A DNA stretch of 64,000 bases from Umbilicaria muhlenbergii. Taxonomy: Eukaryota > Ascomycota > Lecanoromycetes > Umbilicariales > Umbilicariaceae. A program made the translations under genes and the position numbers. Of the stretch, positions 32,078-42,818 are shown piece after piece (the first letter of the stretch is position 1; each line of letters opens with the position of its first letter). The DNA lies in the NCBI GenBank assembly GCA_000611775.1, contig KK106981.1, forward strand, positions 8,851,431 to 8,915,430, read 5' to 3'. Under the pieces are notes generated by a model. The model had not been told where the DNA came from and ran no database searches. It saw only the letters and a list, made by a program, of their open reading frames with translations.

Positions 32078-33738
32078 CCTTTAACCAAGCAGGCTTAGGG
32101 TTCGGTTATGGAAGGATCCCGATATTTGATTACGTGTACACCTTCCAAGACTGGTAAAGTATGGGACGAACACCAACGGTATATTACAGAGCCGCAGGTG
32201 TCATAAATGAAGCGTTTACCTGAAGTAAAATCGCCACCTAAGGTAAGGTAGACATTGGTATTAGGTCTCGTATGTACCTTAGACACTGATCGCTCTATTT
32301 GGCTACGCAGTTATAGAAATTTCTAGTGAACCGAGCCAGCAGTGCAGCACCTGCAACACATTGCAGCCAAGAACCCTGTGATCGAAAATAGTAATCTTCG
32401 CAGCTCAATATCTATAGTATAGCGAATCGACTAAATGTTGTCTTTTCACACCTTCTGGAGCCCATCCATGCGCCTTTGCATTGACATTAAGGTATGAGTA
32501 TTCGTGTTCAATTGAACTCCTCCGGTCTGGGAGGCATAGGGTCAAGTCAATGACAGTAGTAACAGCGAGGACCCCTTAAGGATACCAGTTCGATGATTTT
32601 ACAAGTCCGTTGAGCTCTGTAATCCGCAGCAATAAGATGTCCAGACATCGCAGTTCGTTATTGAATTATTGCTTGGGGCTCGCTTGGGTCTTTCGGTCCC
32701 TGACCCGAGGCCTGCTGGTCGTTTTAGCCTTGTGGTCGCTCGGTTACATCAGGCTGCTTTAGCGAACGATCACATTAGCGCTCCCGCGGCTGTTTTTGTT
32801 TTCGTATCAGTTTCGCGAAACCGAAGCTTCAGGCACCCGTTGCAGAAGATAGCCGATAGCGCGGAAGCTAGTGACTAGTCGGACCGCAGTTTATGAGCCT
32901 TGAAACCTTTCGGGCAAGATAAATGGCGGTTATCAGCGGAGGGCCGTCTCAACTCCTCAAATAGCAAAACGGATTTTAAAGAATTTCGAATGTAGAGGTG
33001 ATAAACGCTGTCGATTCTGTAATGTACACTTCAAGAATTACTTTCGATGTTGTTATGCCAAGAGGGGCCTCAATTGTGTTATTTATAGGCTCTGCATACA
33101 CATATCAGTCCATCAGCATGACTATATCTATTGATTGAGACACCAAAGGGTCCTCCAGTAAGTTGAAATATCTTTCTATCAGTGATTATGCTGAGTGGGA
33201 TGAATTATAAAGGAGCACGCACAGTTAGACAAGAGGCCCCCCAAGCAGCATGAGACGGTTGTGCGAGTAAAGTGTGGGAGACTAGCGGCTCGCTTGCATT
33301 TAGCTGTACCAAGAACGCCAAGGTTCAAGGCGCTCCTCAGGCGCGCTTGGTCGTCTCCTTCCTCGACCTGAACTTCGCTCTTTCTCTTTACGGCAATACA
33401 TCACCAACGTGAGTCCTGTAGCTTTCTTCATGTTGTGGTTGTCAAAGCACTCCCCGAACTCAAATGTATGTTGACATTACTGCGCGGTTTCCACCACCTT
33501 TCTCCTCCTCCCATACACAAACACACTTGCACTCACCGAATTTCCCTTCGTCATTGCATAGACCACTGTCACAAAGGCATACTCGACTGACATGATGGCA
33601 GCCACTATCTCCCAACGCTCCGGCTGGTGGATGATACTCATCGCGGGCTACCTCGCCGCCGCAGCCTTTGTCCCTTGTTTCTTTGATTCTCAAGCGGTGT
33701 TCCTCGCCCTCTACATCATCTACATCAAACATCTCAGG
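32078..33738. promoter_or_regulatory. Long intergenic region with probable stu1 leader intron
   Basis: 1.66 kb without a convincing coding gene. Near the right end, a GTGAGT donor at 33409 and a CTCAG acceptor at 33737 would define a 329-base intron in the stu1 leader, ending one base before its ATG. The left part (32078-33400) shows no repeat, terminal inverted repeat or tRNA I can recognise. Confidence 0.45.
33409..33737 (+). other. Probable 5' leader intron of stu1
   Basis: Begins GTGAGTCC and ends CATCTCAG, one base before the stu1 start codon. If it were retained, an ATG at 33592 would be in frame with stu1. Confidence 0.45.
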
Positions 33739-36700
33739 ATGGAACAACAAGCAGAGGACCTGCTTGCCGTTGTGAAAGACGATACTGTCTTGCCGGAAGT
33801 AAAGATCAAACAGATCACCGAACTGAAAGCGCATATCAAGCATCGCCATGTACCCGATGCAGCTATCTCGCCCTCCTTCGAGGTCATTCGGGTTGGAATC
33901 ATGGCGCCTCCGCTCCAAGATGCGACCTACTCGACCCTCAAACATCTCGCCAAAAGGCTCAACCTACAGGAACAGCAGCACATCGTGGCGGCCCAGGGCG
34001 CAAAAACCTATCCTCTCCTCGTTGAAAACCTCAGTGATCCAAAAGACCGAATCCGGATTCGAGCCAGTCAAGCGCTTACGGACCTTTGGCTGGTTGCTTC
34101 GTCGGACGTGGAGGGAGTGATCCGCGATGTTGTACTGTCGGGCAAGCACCCAAGGGCTAAAGAGGCTGGGTTGCAATGGATCTCAAAAGCGAGTCTCCCG
34201 AGTCGCCAGAAGATTACCGGCGCTGACAACTGGCAGATGAACCAAGAGCAGGGACTACAGTTCCGGAGCTTTGTTCCCAAAATAGTCGACTGTCTCGAGG
34301 ACGCAGATGAGATCGTTAGAGAGGCGGCCAAAGTCACAGCCATCGAGCTCTTCCGGTATGTTCACACCCCCCACAGCACCATTCCTTCGCAAATGGTTTT
34401 CTAATGGTTGCCAGAAACGCACCCGACCGTGCTAAATCCGATCTCAAGAAAACATTGCAACAATGCAATGTTAGAAAGACAATTGCTACTCATGTCTTGT
34501 CGCAAGTCGGCCTCGCAAGTAGCCAAGAAGTCGACCTCAAGGCCTCCACGCAATCGCACGGCGGTGGCCGACTTACCCCTAGAAAAGATGAACCTCTTGC
34601 CTCTAGTATCAAGGCCTCGACACAATCGCACGGCGGTGACCGACCTAGAAAAGACGAACCTCTTGTCTCTATTTTCAAGGCCTCCACTCAATCGCACAGC
34701 GGTGACCAACCTAAGAAAGTTGAGTCTATTACCTCTAATATCAAGGTCTGCACACGCTCGCACGGCGGTGACCGACCGAGAAAAGATGAACCTCTTGTCT
34801 CTATTTTCAAGGCCTCCCCACACTCGCACAGCGGTGATCGAGCGAAGAAAGTTGAGTCTCTTACCTCTAATATCAAGGTTTGCACACGCTCGCACGGCGG
34901 TGACGAACCTAGAAAAGATGAGCCTATTGTCTCTAATTTTAAGGCCTCCACACAGTCGCTCGGCGCTGATAGACCTAAGAAAGATGAGCCTCTTGCCTCT
35001 AGTATCAAGGCCTCGACACAATCGCACGGCGGCGATCGATCTGGCCAGGATGAGCCACTTATTTCTAATACCAAGGCCTCGACACAGTCACACAGCGGTA
35101 ATCGAGCTAAAAAGGATAAGCCTCTTGCCTCTAGTGTCCATTTGGAGCGTTCAGCTGCTCCTTCGACCTTCTCCGCAGCCGAAGATGCCGAGAAAATAGA
35201 GCCCATCTATTTGAACTCCTACCGGGAAGTTGAGGATGTTTTCCGCGAAATGACACCTTTTTTCGAAGACAAAGAAACGGAGCAGAATTGGACGCATCGC
35301 GAGAAGAGTGTCATGAAGTTGCGTAAAATCACGAAAGGTAATGCACCCAACGACTTTACCACTACCTACCTAGTCTGCGTAAAAGGACTCCTCGACGGAA
35401 TTCTTAAGACTGTTAACTCTCTTCGCACAACGGTCTCGACCAATGGCTGCCATCTTGTCCAAGACATTGCCAAAGCTGCCGGTCCGGGTCTTGATCCTAT
35501 GGTTGAGATTTTGATGCAAAGTCTCATCAAGCTCTGCGGAGGCACAAAAAAGATCAGCGCTCAAAACGGTAATGCCACCGTGAACACGATCCTTGCCTGT
35601 GTCACCTACAATGTGCGCCTTATGCAACACATCTGGAACGCATGTCAGGATAAGAACGTTCAGCCAAGGAGTTTCGCCACCGAATGGCTCAAGACGATTA
35701 TTACCAAACATAGTCATCACAAAAATGTACTCGAACACGCCGGTGGTCTCGAACTGATCGAGAAGTGCATCAAGAAAGGCTTGACGGATGCCAACCCTGG
35801 AGTGCGGACCAGTATGCGACCTACTTACTGGGCGTTCTGGCGTGTATGGCCCGACAGGTCAGATATGTAAGTGGAGCTGTTTTTAGTCACGAAGTATCTC
35901 GCTGACAAAATTCTAGTATTATGTCGGCTCTGGAAGCGAAGCAGCAGGAGCAGCTTCTCAAGGACACTGCGAATCCAAATCCGAGCAACGAACAGACGTC
36001 AACCACTGCCACGGCTGGCAAAGTAGCCCCACTCCCTCGTAGCACTGGTTCTAGACCTTCATTGAAAGAAACGATCGCGGCGCAGAAACGAGCTAAAATG
36101 GCAGCAAATGACTTACCAGAGGACCCAGTGTCGGCCCTAGAATCTTTCTCGCCCATAAAAACTTACATTTCCTCGATTTCTTTCAGACCAGGTACTGCAA
36201 TGGCGGCCGCTCCAAGAACAGCTTCGACAGCGACTACGTCTACAACCCAAACAGGTTCATTGTCTTCCGCCCCAGTTCGTCCAATGAAACCACGACGATC
36301 ATCTTTGCCGAGACCAGTTACGGCAGACCCAAATGCTAGTCGCGGACCCCAGAAGATGGAAAACCCATCGGTGAGTCCAGACGCCAGCTTAGCCAAGGGT
36401 AAACCCAAGTACCCTGCACGGGCAGTGAGCAATGGCAAAGCCAAAGTGGCAGCTACGAAAGCGTTGAAGCAGGGCAGAGCTGCATCAGACGACGAAAAGA
36501 CCAAATCTGCCAGAGCAATCGCCTCCCTAAAGATGCCTGCAACCACTGATTCTTCCTTAACCAAGTCGACCGAAGACATGCCGAACCCGATGAGTCCCAC
36601 AGCGATTCTCGGCGTGAACGGCCATATGTCATCAGTTCTACAGGAAGATATCCTAACCTCGATGAGTCCCAAAGCGATTCTCGACGTTGACGGTTGTATG

Positions 36701-37870
36701 CCATCAAATCGACAGGAAGATATGCCCAAGTCGAGGAAACTCACAGATAGGATTCTCCGCGCTAACAGTAATAAATCATCTGTAAAAGAGAGCGGAGTAA
36801 GGAAGTCGATGAGCCCTCGAGAACCATATAGCAGGAAAGAGAACATGCCTATTCCACGAGTTTGGGACCGAGGCCAGCGCTTGACACCGCCAATGAAAGT
36901 CTACGAAGATCCTGTTGCCGAGACTGAGATCCAGGTTATTTCTCGCCCTGACACGAAAGTAACAGCGCTTGAGGAGCTTCCGTTGAATGGATCAACGAAC
37001 TCACAGTCTACACGCACCATTTCTCCAAGAGGCCCCTTCGCAGACGAGATGAACAGGCGGAGATGGATGTCGGCTCGAGTACTAGACGAGAGTCGTCAAC
37101 CTCGTCATCAGGAGACCTACGAGCCGAAGATGGCCCGAAAACTACTTGAGAGCGGTATTGCCCTAATGCAAGCAGGAACCATGGATGTAAATGGGCTCCG
37201 CGACCTACAGAGCATCATCCGTGCGAAGACTGATATCTGGAATGATACCACGATCTTCGATCGAACACTCATGGCTTTACTGGACTACTTCGAACCATCC
37301 AACACGGAATTGGAACCTCAGGTCATCAGTAGAGAAGTAACGAGCTTGAAAACGCAGATCTTGGTCGCAATACGGATGATGCTCTGCCTTCACCGGGAGT
37401 CTTTTTCAATATACTATTCACTTGCGTTGTGCCGTATGCTATCCGCACGAAAACACTACAAGTTCAGCTTGTACCTTACCGCAAAGCTGGAACAGACTGC
37501 CAGAAATATTGTGCTGAATTGCGATCCTCACTTATGCCTTGACGGAGTGTTGGATTTGATGCAGATCGAAACGAAAGACGAAGAGGGAAACCGAACGAGG
37601 ATGCTGGGTATGACCATGCTGGTGGGCTTGCTGAGATTCAACCCGGCGCGCAAGGTCAACATAATCGACCTGCCCGACTCGGAAATGCGTCGCCTGTTTG
37701 AATTGAGTGTCGCGGGCATGATTGATTACGACTCAGACATCCGAAAACACGCTCTCGAGTATACACTGATTCTGGATAAGGTTGTCGCACCTGAGAAGTT
37801 CTCCGCATGGTTGGAATCACTCCGCGTGGATCTTCGAGACTTGGTCAAATACTACTTGTCCAAAGCCTAG
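33739..37870 (+). CDS. stu1: Stu1/CLASP microtubule-stabilising protein (1340 aa, 3 exons)
   Basis: CLASP family protein acting at spindle and kinetochore microtubules. Exons: 33739-34355, 34415-35866, 35917-37870. The N-terminal TOG domain starts MEQQAEDLLAVVKDD and includes IRIRASQALTDLWLVASSDV and VLSGKHPRAKEAGLQWI. The second TOG runs from YLNSYREVEDVFREMTPFFE through FATEWLKTIITKHSHH to CIKKGLTDANPGVR. Between them lies an unusual block of nine 22-residue repeats (34539-35138). A Ser/Lys-rich linker with a duplicated 24-residue unit follows, and the C-terminal HEAT-like region ends RVDLRDLVKYYLSKA. An in-frame ATG at 33592 would add 49 mostly hydrophobic residues; I reject it because a splice acceptor precedes 33739. 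The family match is strong; repeat expansion is the odd feature. Confidence 0.9.
34539..35138 (+). repeat. Coding tandem repeat, nine units of 66 bases (first 72) in stu1
   Basis: Consensus unit KASTQSHGGDRPRKDEPLVS plus two residues; the first unit has two extra codons. Units alternate between a PRKDEPL type and a KKVES type: units 2-3 and 4-5 form a 44-residue (132-base) higher-order dimer, and unit 6 begins a third. Because the unit is a multiple of three, other frames on both strands also stay open; I regard those as by-products. Confidence 0.95.
36578..36721 (+). repeat. Duplicated 24-residue (72-base) unit in stu1
   Basis: Copy 1 MPNPMSPTAILGVNGHMSSV then LQED; copy 2 ILTSMSPKAILDVDGCMPSN then RQED, followed by a partial third start (MPKSRK). 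Lies in the Ser-rich linker before the C-terminal region. Confidence 0.85.
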
Positions 37871-37872
37871 AC

Positions 37873-37940
37873 GTAGGCTTTTGGAGACTGGAGGCTTTGG
37901 GACGCTGCAGGCTTTGGGACGCTGCAGGCTTTGGGAGACT
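37873..37940 (+). repeat. 17-base tandem repeat, four copies
   Basis: Consensus gcaggctttgggacgct; copies start at 37873, 37890, 37907 and 37924, with a partial fifth. It begins three bases after the stu1 stop codon. Confidence 0.9.
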
Positions 37941-38017
37941 GCAGGATATGGAGTACTGCATTGGTTGGCCGCTACAGGGCCTTTACTCGGGGCGTTCTGG
38001 TAGAGGTTTGGATGGTT

Positions 38018-38083
38018 TCTTGTTAACAGTTTTCTTGTACACAGTCTTTCTTGCACACAGTGTTTTTGCACACAGTTTTCTTG
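38018..38083 (+). repeat. 15-16-base tandem repeat, about four copies
   Basis: Units of the form tcttgnacacagtntt. Lies in the likely stu1 3' untranslated region, about 80 bases after the first repeat. Confidence 0.8.
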
Positions 38084-38665
38084 TTTAAAAGTGACGATGC
38101 TTGGAGATTCCAAGCAACTCTGTACTTGTAGTGTACAGGAATAACGATAATGAAACGATCAAATCACTGTTGTCTTTCCGAGCCTTGGTGACTCACATGG
38201 AAAGGAAATGGTGACAGCCTAAATGCACGATGGCAGTGCAGCTCCCTTACTTGTTTGCTTTAATCGGCGACGAACCTGATGCCAAGTAGTACATGTTCAA
38301 CCCGAATGACAATCTGAACACGGTATTGCTGCTCAGTTCGTCGTTATTAACCATTATAACGTTGGGTGGAGGCAGTCGAGGCAGTTTGCCCGAGAATCCT
38401 CAGAACCGGAAAAACGTTGCCCGCTATGTCCGGCCGATTTTCAGGGTCCAACTCGAACGAAAACGCAGTGCCGTCACAACCATCAGGCACAAGGATATTG
38501 CCAAAACACAAAGCATCTCCTCCTGTGACCATCCTCTCGACTCAAGCTCCGAGCGATCAGAGAGCCTTTACGAATGACGATTTACATGTTCACGCCAAAA
38601 GTTACCAGGATTTCATCGGCGCTCAGACTACTGCACCCTTCTGGATAGGTCACGGGTCTGTCAAA

Positions 38666-41600
38666 ATGCCTCCTAAGAAGAAAGCCAACAAGAAAGGCAA
38701 CGATGACTGGGAAGCCGAGTTGGGCGAAACTATCGACCCCATTGCCGCTGCCACTCAAGAAGCCAAAGAGGCCGAGGTCGCTGAGGACGCTGAAGAAGAC
38801 GGAGCGGCAAGCGCAGGTGGAGGTCTACTCGCGGCGTTGAAGAAGAACAAGAGTAAAAAGCAGAAGAGAGGCAAGCAAGTGGACGAGGATTACGTTGACG
38901 ATGAAGACCCGCCTGGAGCGAACGGTGTCAACGGTCATGCTGCCATGGATGGTATTGAGGATCTTGCTGCTAAAGCTCCAGAGGAAGCTACCGCCGAAGA
39001 TCTATTTGAGGTACAAACCAATAAAGTGAAGGGCGGAAAGGGAAAACAAGGGCAAGTGAAAACCAAAGAGGATGAAGATGGGTCCACGGAGGAGGAGGGG
39101 AGCACATTGAAGAGCAAGAAGGAGAAGGAAAAAGAGAAGAAGGAGAGGGAAAAGCAACGAAAGAAGGAGCAGGTAGGTCCAGGCTGTTAATGCGGCGTAT
39201 GCAATGAAGCACGTAGTTGACTTGTTGTGCTATGCTTCAGGCGGCCGCAAAGAAAAAGACAACAACTGCCCCGGCACCACCACCAAAGGCGGAACCTGCG
39301 AAACCAGTACCAGAAGCCAAGCCTGAACCGACACTGGCTGCTGATGCAGGGAAAGGCAAAAAGAAAGTACCTGCAGCCATCGCACTTTTACAAAAGCAAC
39401 AGGAAGCGAAAAAGAAGAAAGAAGAAGAGGAGGCGAGGTTGGCTGCTGAAGAAGCAGCTCGTATTGCAGAGGAAGAGCGATTAGCTGCCGAGGAGGAGAA
39501 GAGGAAGGAAGAAGCTCGCGCTCGTAAGAAAGAAAAGGAGAAGGAGAAAAAGGAGCAGTTGAAGAGGGAGGGAAAGCTGTTGACTCCAGCTCAGAAAGCT
39601 CTCCAGGAACGCAATGAGTTACGAAAGAAGCAGATGCTTGAGGCCGGCGCGAAAGTGGCAGGACTACAGGACCCTTCTGAGAAGAAAAAGCCTGTGTACG
39701 ACAACAAGAGGAAGAAGGGATTGAAAAAGCCAGGTGATGATGCGAGACTGGAGGAAGAAAAGGCTGCAGTCGAAGCAGAAGCACGGCGGCAAGTCGAGGC
39801 TGAGGAACGACTTCGTCTCGATGAAGAGGCCAAGGCCAAGGCAGAAGCTGAAGCTGCAGCGGAGGCTTCAAAGAAAGAGGAGAGCGATGGTCTCGACGAT
39901 TGGGAAGCAGTGGCTGATGCCGACGCCGATGTTAAAGATAATTGGGACGCCGAAACAGACGAGGAAGACGAGCAGTCGGAGCCCAAGGCCATCGATGGTA
40001 AGCTGGCGAACGGACAGGCTAAATTGGCATCACCAGCTGCACCTGCAAAATCCTCAGACAAGTCTCAGCTAAATAATACAGGGGCCAACGGAGCGAAGTC
40101 TTCGTCGGAGGCGGCAAAGACAGTTTCAAAAGCGTCTATTCGCACACAGAGCAAGCCGCAGAACAAGGATGACGAACCCGATTCAGAGTCGGACGATTCT
40201 TCGGAAGATGAAAGTGCCACAGCTACCCAACGCGCTGCCGCACAGAAGAAGGCGGAGGCTGCTGCAAGGAGAAAGCAGCAGCATGAGAAAGCTCTGGCTG
40301 CTCGATCGAAAGACAACCTTAGATCTCCCATTTGCTGTATTCTCGGCCACGTCGATACCGGTAAAACTAAGATCCTGGACCGTATCCGACAGACCAACGT
40401 TCAAGAGGGTGAGGCTGGTGGTATCACCCAACAGATTGGTGCGACATATTTCCCCGTCGAGGCCCTGCAAGCGAAGACACAAGTGGTGAACAAAGATGGG
40501 TCATTTGAGTTCAAGGTTCCTGGTCTGCTCGTTATCGATACCCCCGGTCACGAGTCCTTCACGAACCTGCGATCGAGAGGGTCTTCCCTCTGTAACATTG
40601 CTATTCTCGTGGTTGATATCATGCACGGTCTTGAGCCGCAGACGCTTGAATCAATGAAACTTCTACGGGATCGCAAAACACCTTTCATTGTTGCTCTTAA
40701 TAAGATAGACCGTCTTTACGGTTGGAAGAAGATCGACAACAATGGTTTCCAGGAGAGTTTGGCATTACAGAATAAGGGAGTTCAGAACGAGTTCCGAGAT
40801 CGTTTGGAGAAGACCAAGGTCGCTTTCGCTGAGCAGGGGTTCAACTCCGAACTGTACTACGAGAACAAGTCAATGGCGAGAAACGTATCACTTGTACCGA
40901 CCTCAGCTCACACCGGCGAAGGTATTCCGGACATGCTGAAGCTCATTGTCTCTCTCACCCAGGAAAGGATGACAAATAAGCTCATGTACTTGTCCGAGGT
41001 GGAGTGCACGGTTCTCGAAGTCAAGGTCATCGAGGGGCTTGGTACGACTATTGATGTCGTTCTATCCAACGGTATCCTACGCGAAGGTGATCGAATAGTG
41101 CTTTGTGGGCTCAACGGAGCCATATCCACAAATATACGGGCATTATTGACGCCAGCGCCAATGAAAGAACTGCGAATCAAATCCCAGTACGTACACAACG
41201 AAGAAGTCAAGGCTTCCTTAGGTGTAAAAATCGCCGCCAACGACCTCGACAATGCCATCGCTGGATCCCGTCTACTAGTCGTTGGTCCCGGCGACGACGA
41301 GGAAGATCTAGAAGAGGAGGTCATGTCAGATATCGAGAACCTCCTGGGCAAGGTCTCCAAGACCGGCCGCGGTGTCAGCGTCCAAGCGTCCACCCTTGGC
41401 TCCCTCGAAGCTCTTCTCGAGTTCCTAAAAGTATCAAAGATCCCCGTCGCAAACATCTCCATCGGCCCCGTCTACAAGCGCGACGTCATGTCCGCCGGCA
41501 TCATGCTCGAAAAGGCCAAAGAATACGCAGTCATGCTCTGCTTCGACGTCAAAGTGGACAAGGAAGCTCAAGCCTACGCGGACGAGGTCGGCGTCAAGAT

Positions 41601-42241
41601 CTTCACGGCCGATATTATCTATCACCTCTTCGACGACTTCACCAAGCACATGGCCCAGTTGGCCGAGCAGAAGAAAGAAGATAGCAAACTCCTCGCCGTC
41701 TTCCCGTGCGTGCTGACTCCCGTCGCTGTCTTTAACAAGAAAGACCCTATTGTTATCGGCGTCGATGTCACGGAAGGGAATCTACGCCTACTGACGCCCA
41801 TTGCGGCGGTTAAAACGAACCCAGTAACCGGCGTCAAGGAAGTCGTCAGTCTAGGCAGAGTGTACGTCTTCTCCTCCCAACCCCCAACCCCCGGGTCCCC
41901 CTCCTCCCTTTTCCCCCCAACTCTCTAATCTTTCCTCCGCCCAACAAACCCAAAAATCCTGTAACGTCTGTGACTGATAAATGTGTTTGTATTTCAGCCA
42001 ATCCATCGAACGCGACCACAAACAAATCCCCATCTGCAAAAAGGGCCAACCGTCCGTGGCCGTCAAGATCGAAGGCCCGAACCAACCGATGTACGGCCGC
42101 CAGTTGGAAGAGAAGGATATGCTCTACTCGCTCATATCCAGGCAGTCGATCGATACGCTGAAGGAATTCTATCGCGCGGATGTTAGTAATGAGGAGTGGG
42201 CGCTTGTGAAGAAGCTGAAAACCTTGTTCGATATCCCGTGA
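38666..42241 (+). CDS. fun12: Translation initiation factor eIF5B (Fun12), 1123 aa
   Basis: GTPase that joins ribosomal subunits at the end of initiation. Exons: 38666-39172, 39241-41861, 41998-42241. The start [20 protein letters not shown] and a long Lys/Glu-rich N-terminal third are typical. The G domain shows GHVDTGKT (about residue 538), [18 protein letters not shown] and NKIDRLYGW. Domains II-IV follow with [20 protein letters not shown] and [17 protein letters not shown]. The final exon gives [18 protein letters not shown] and ends TLFDIP. The last intron is 136 bases and begins GTACGT; reading through it ends quickly, in agreement with splicing. Strong call. Confidence 0.96.
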
Positions 42242-42818
42242 TCGTGAGGCTGGGGCTGGAGGATATGGGAGGCGGAGAACGGGGGAGGTTGGAGTGGTGG
42301 CTTGCATGTGCATATTGCTATGAGGGCGTTGGATTGGGGAGGTGCGCGCTTGTATGCATATGTGTGATGTAGAATACTCGAAGCTGTGGATTGCATTGAC
42401 ATGGATGCGTGGCTGTCACTTTCTGGTGGTCAAGTGTGGTTGTCTGGTGATTATTCGTAACTTATACTAACCTAATTGTGTATCCAGAATGGCCGTACAC
42501 CAGAGGCCTGGTGTAAGCCCTCAAATTGAATGCATCCACGAAAAGTTAATTTAGCTTTCATAGGTTAGGTTTAAGGGCACACTGCAACACGTGAGATCAT
42601 GCCCTAAAGCATAGCTTACAAATTTAAGATGTCGACCATCTACACTTCGAGCTGTCGCATTATTTGTATACCTATCTGTACGATAAATACTGCAGGGCCA
42701 GATCCACCACGCCCCAAATCTATCATACAGTTTTGCTACACTACAACCCCCCCCTCCCCCACCTCAAGCCTATCAATCACCTCCTAAACCTCCTAATACC
42801 TATCGCTATGCATCCCGC
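42242..42818. other. Convergent 3' flanks of eIF5B and the Cya5-like gene
   Basis: 577 bases between stop codons. A C-rich run (ccccccctccccc near 42750) is the only notable composition. No gene seen. Confidence 0.5.

Larger units (their letters stand above)
37871..38665. other. stu1 3' flank and eIF5B promoter/leader
   Basis: About 0.8 kb between two plus-strand genes. It starts with two small tandem repeats, listed separately. The remainder (38090-38665) holds the eIF5B promoter and leader; an open frame that runs into the eIF5B start from 38366 has no family sequence upstream of the accepted ATG. Confidence 0.5.

Noticed and set aside
33592-33738. Upstream ATG as the normal Stu1 start
   Set aside because: The added residues are hydrophobic and unlike Stu1 N-termini, and a splice acceptor immediately precedes the family-like start MEQQAEDLL.
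34401-35206. Long open frames on both strands over the stu1 repeat (up to 263 codons)
   Set aside because: They follow from a repeat unit divisible by three, show only the repeat, and have no domain beyond it. The plus frame with TOG domains is the gene.
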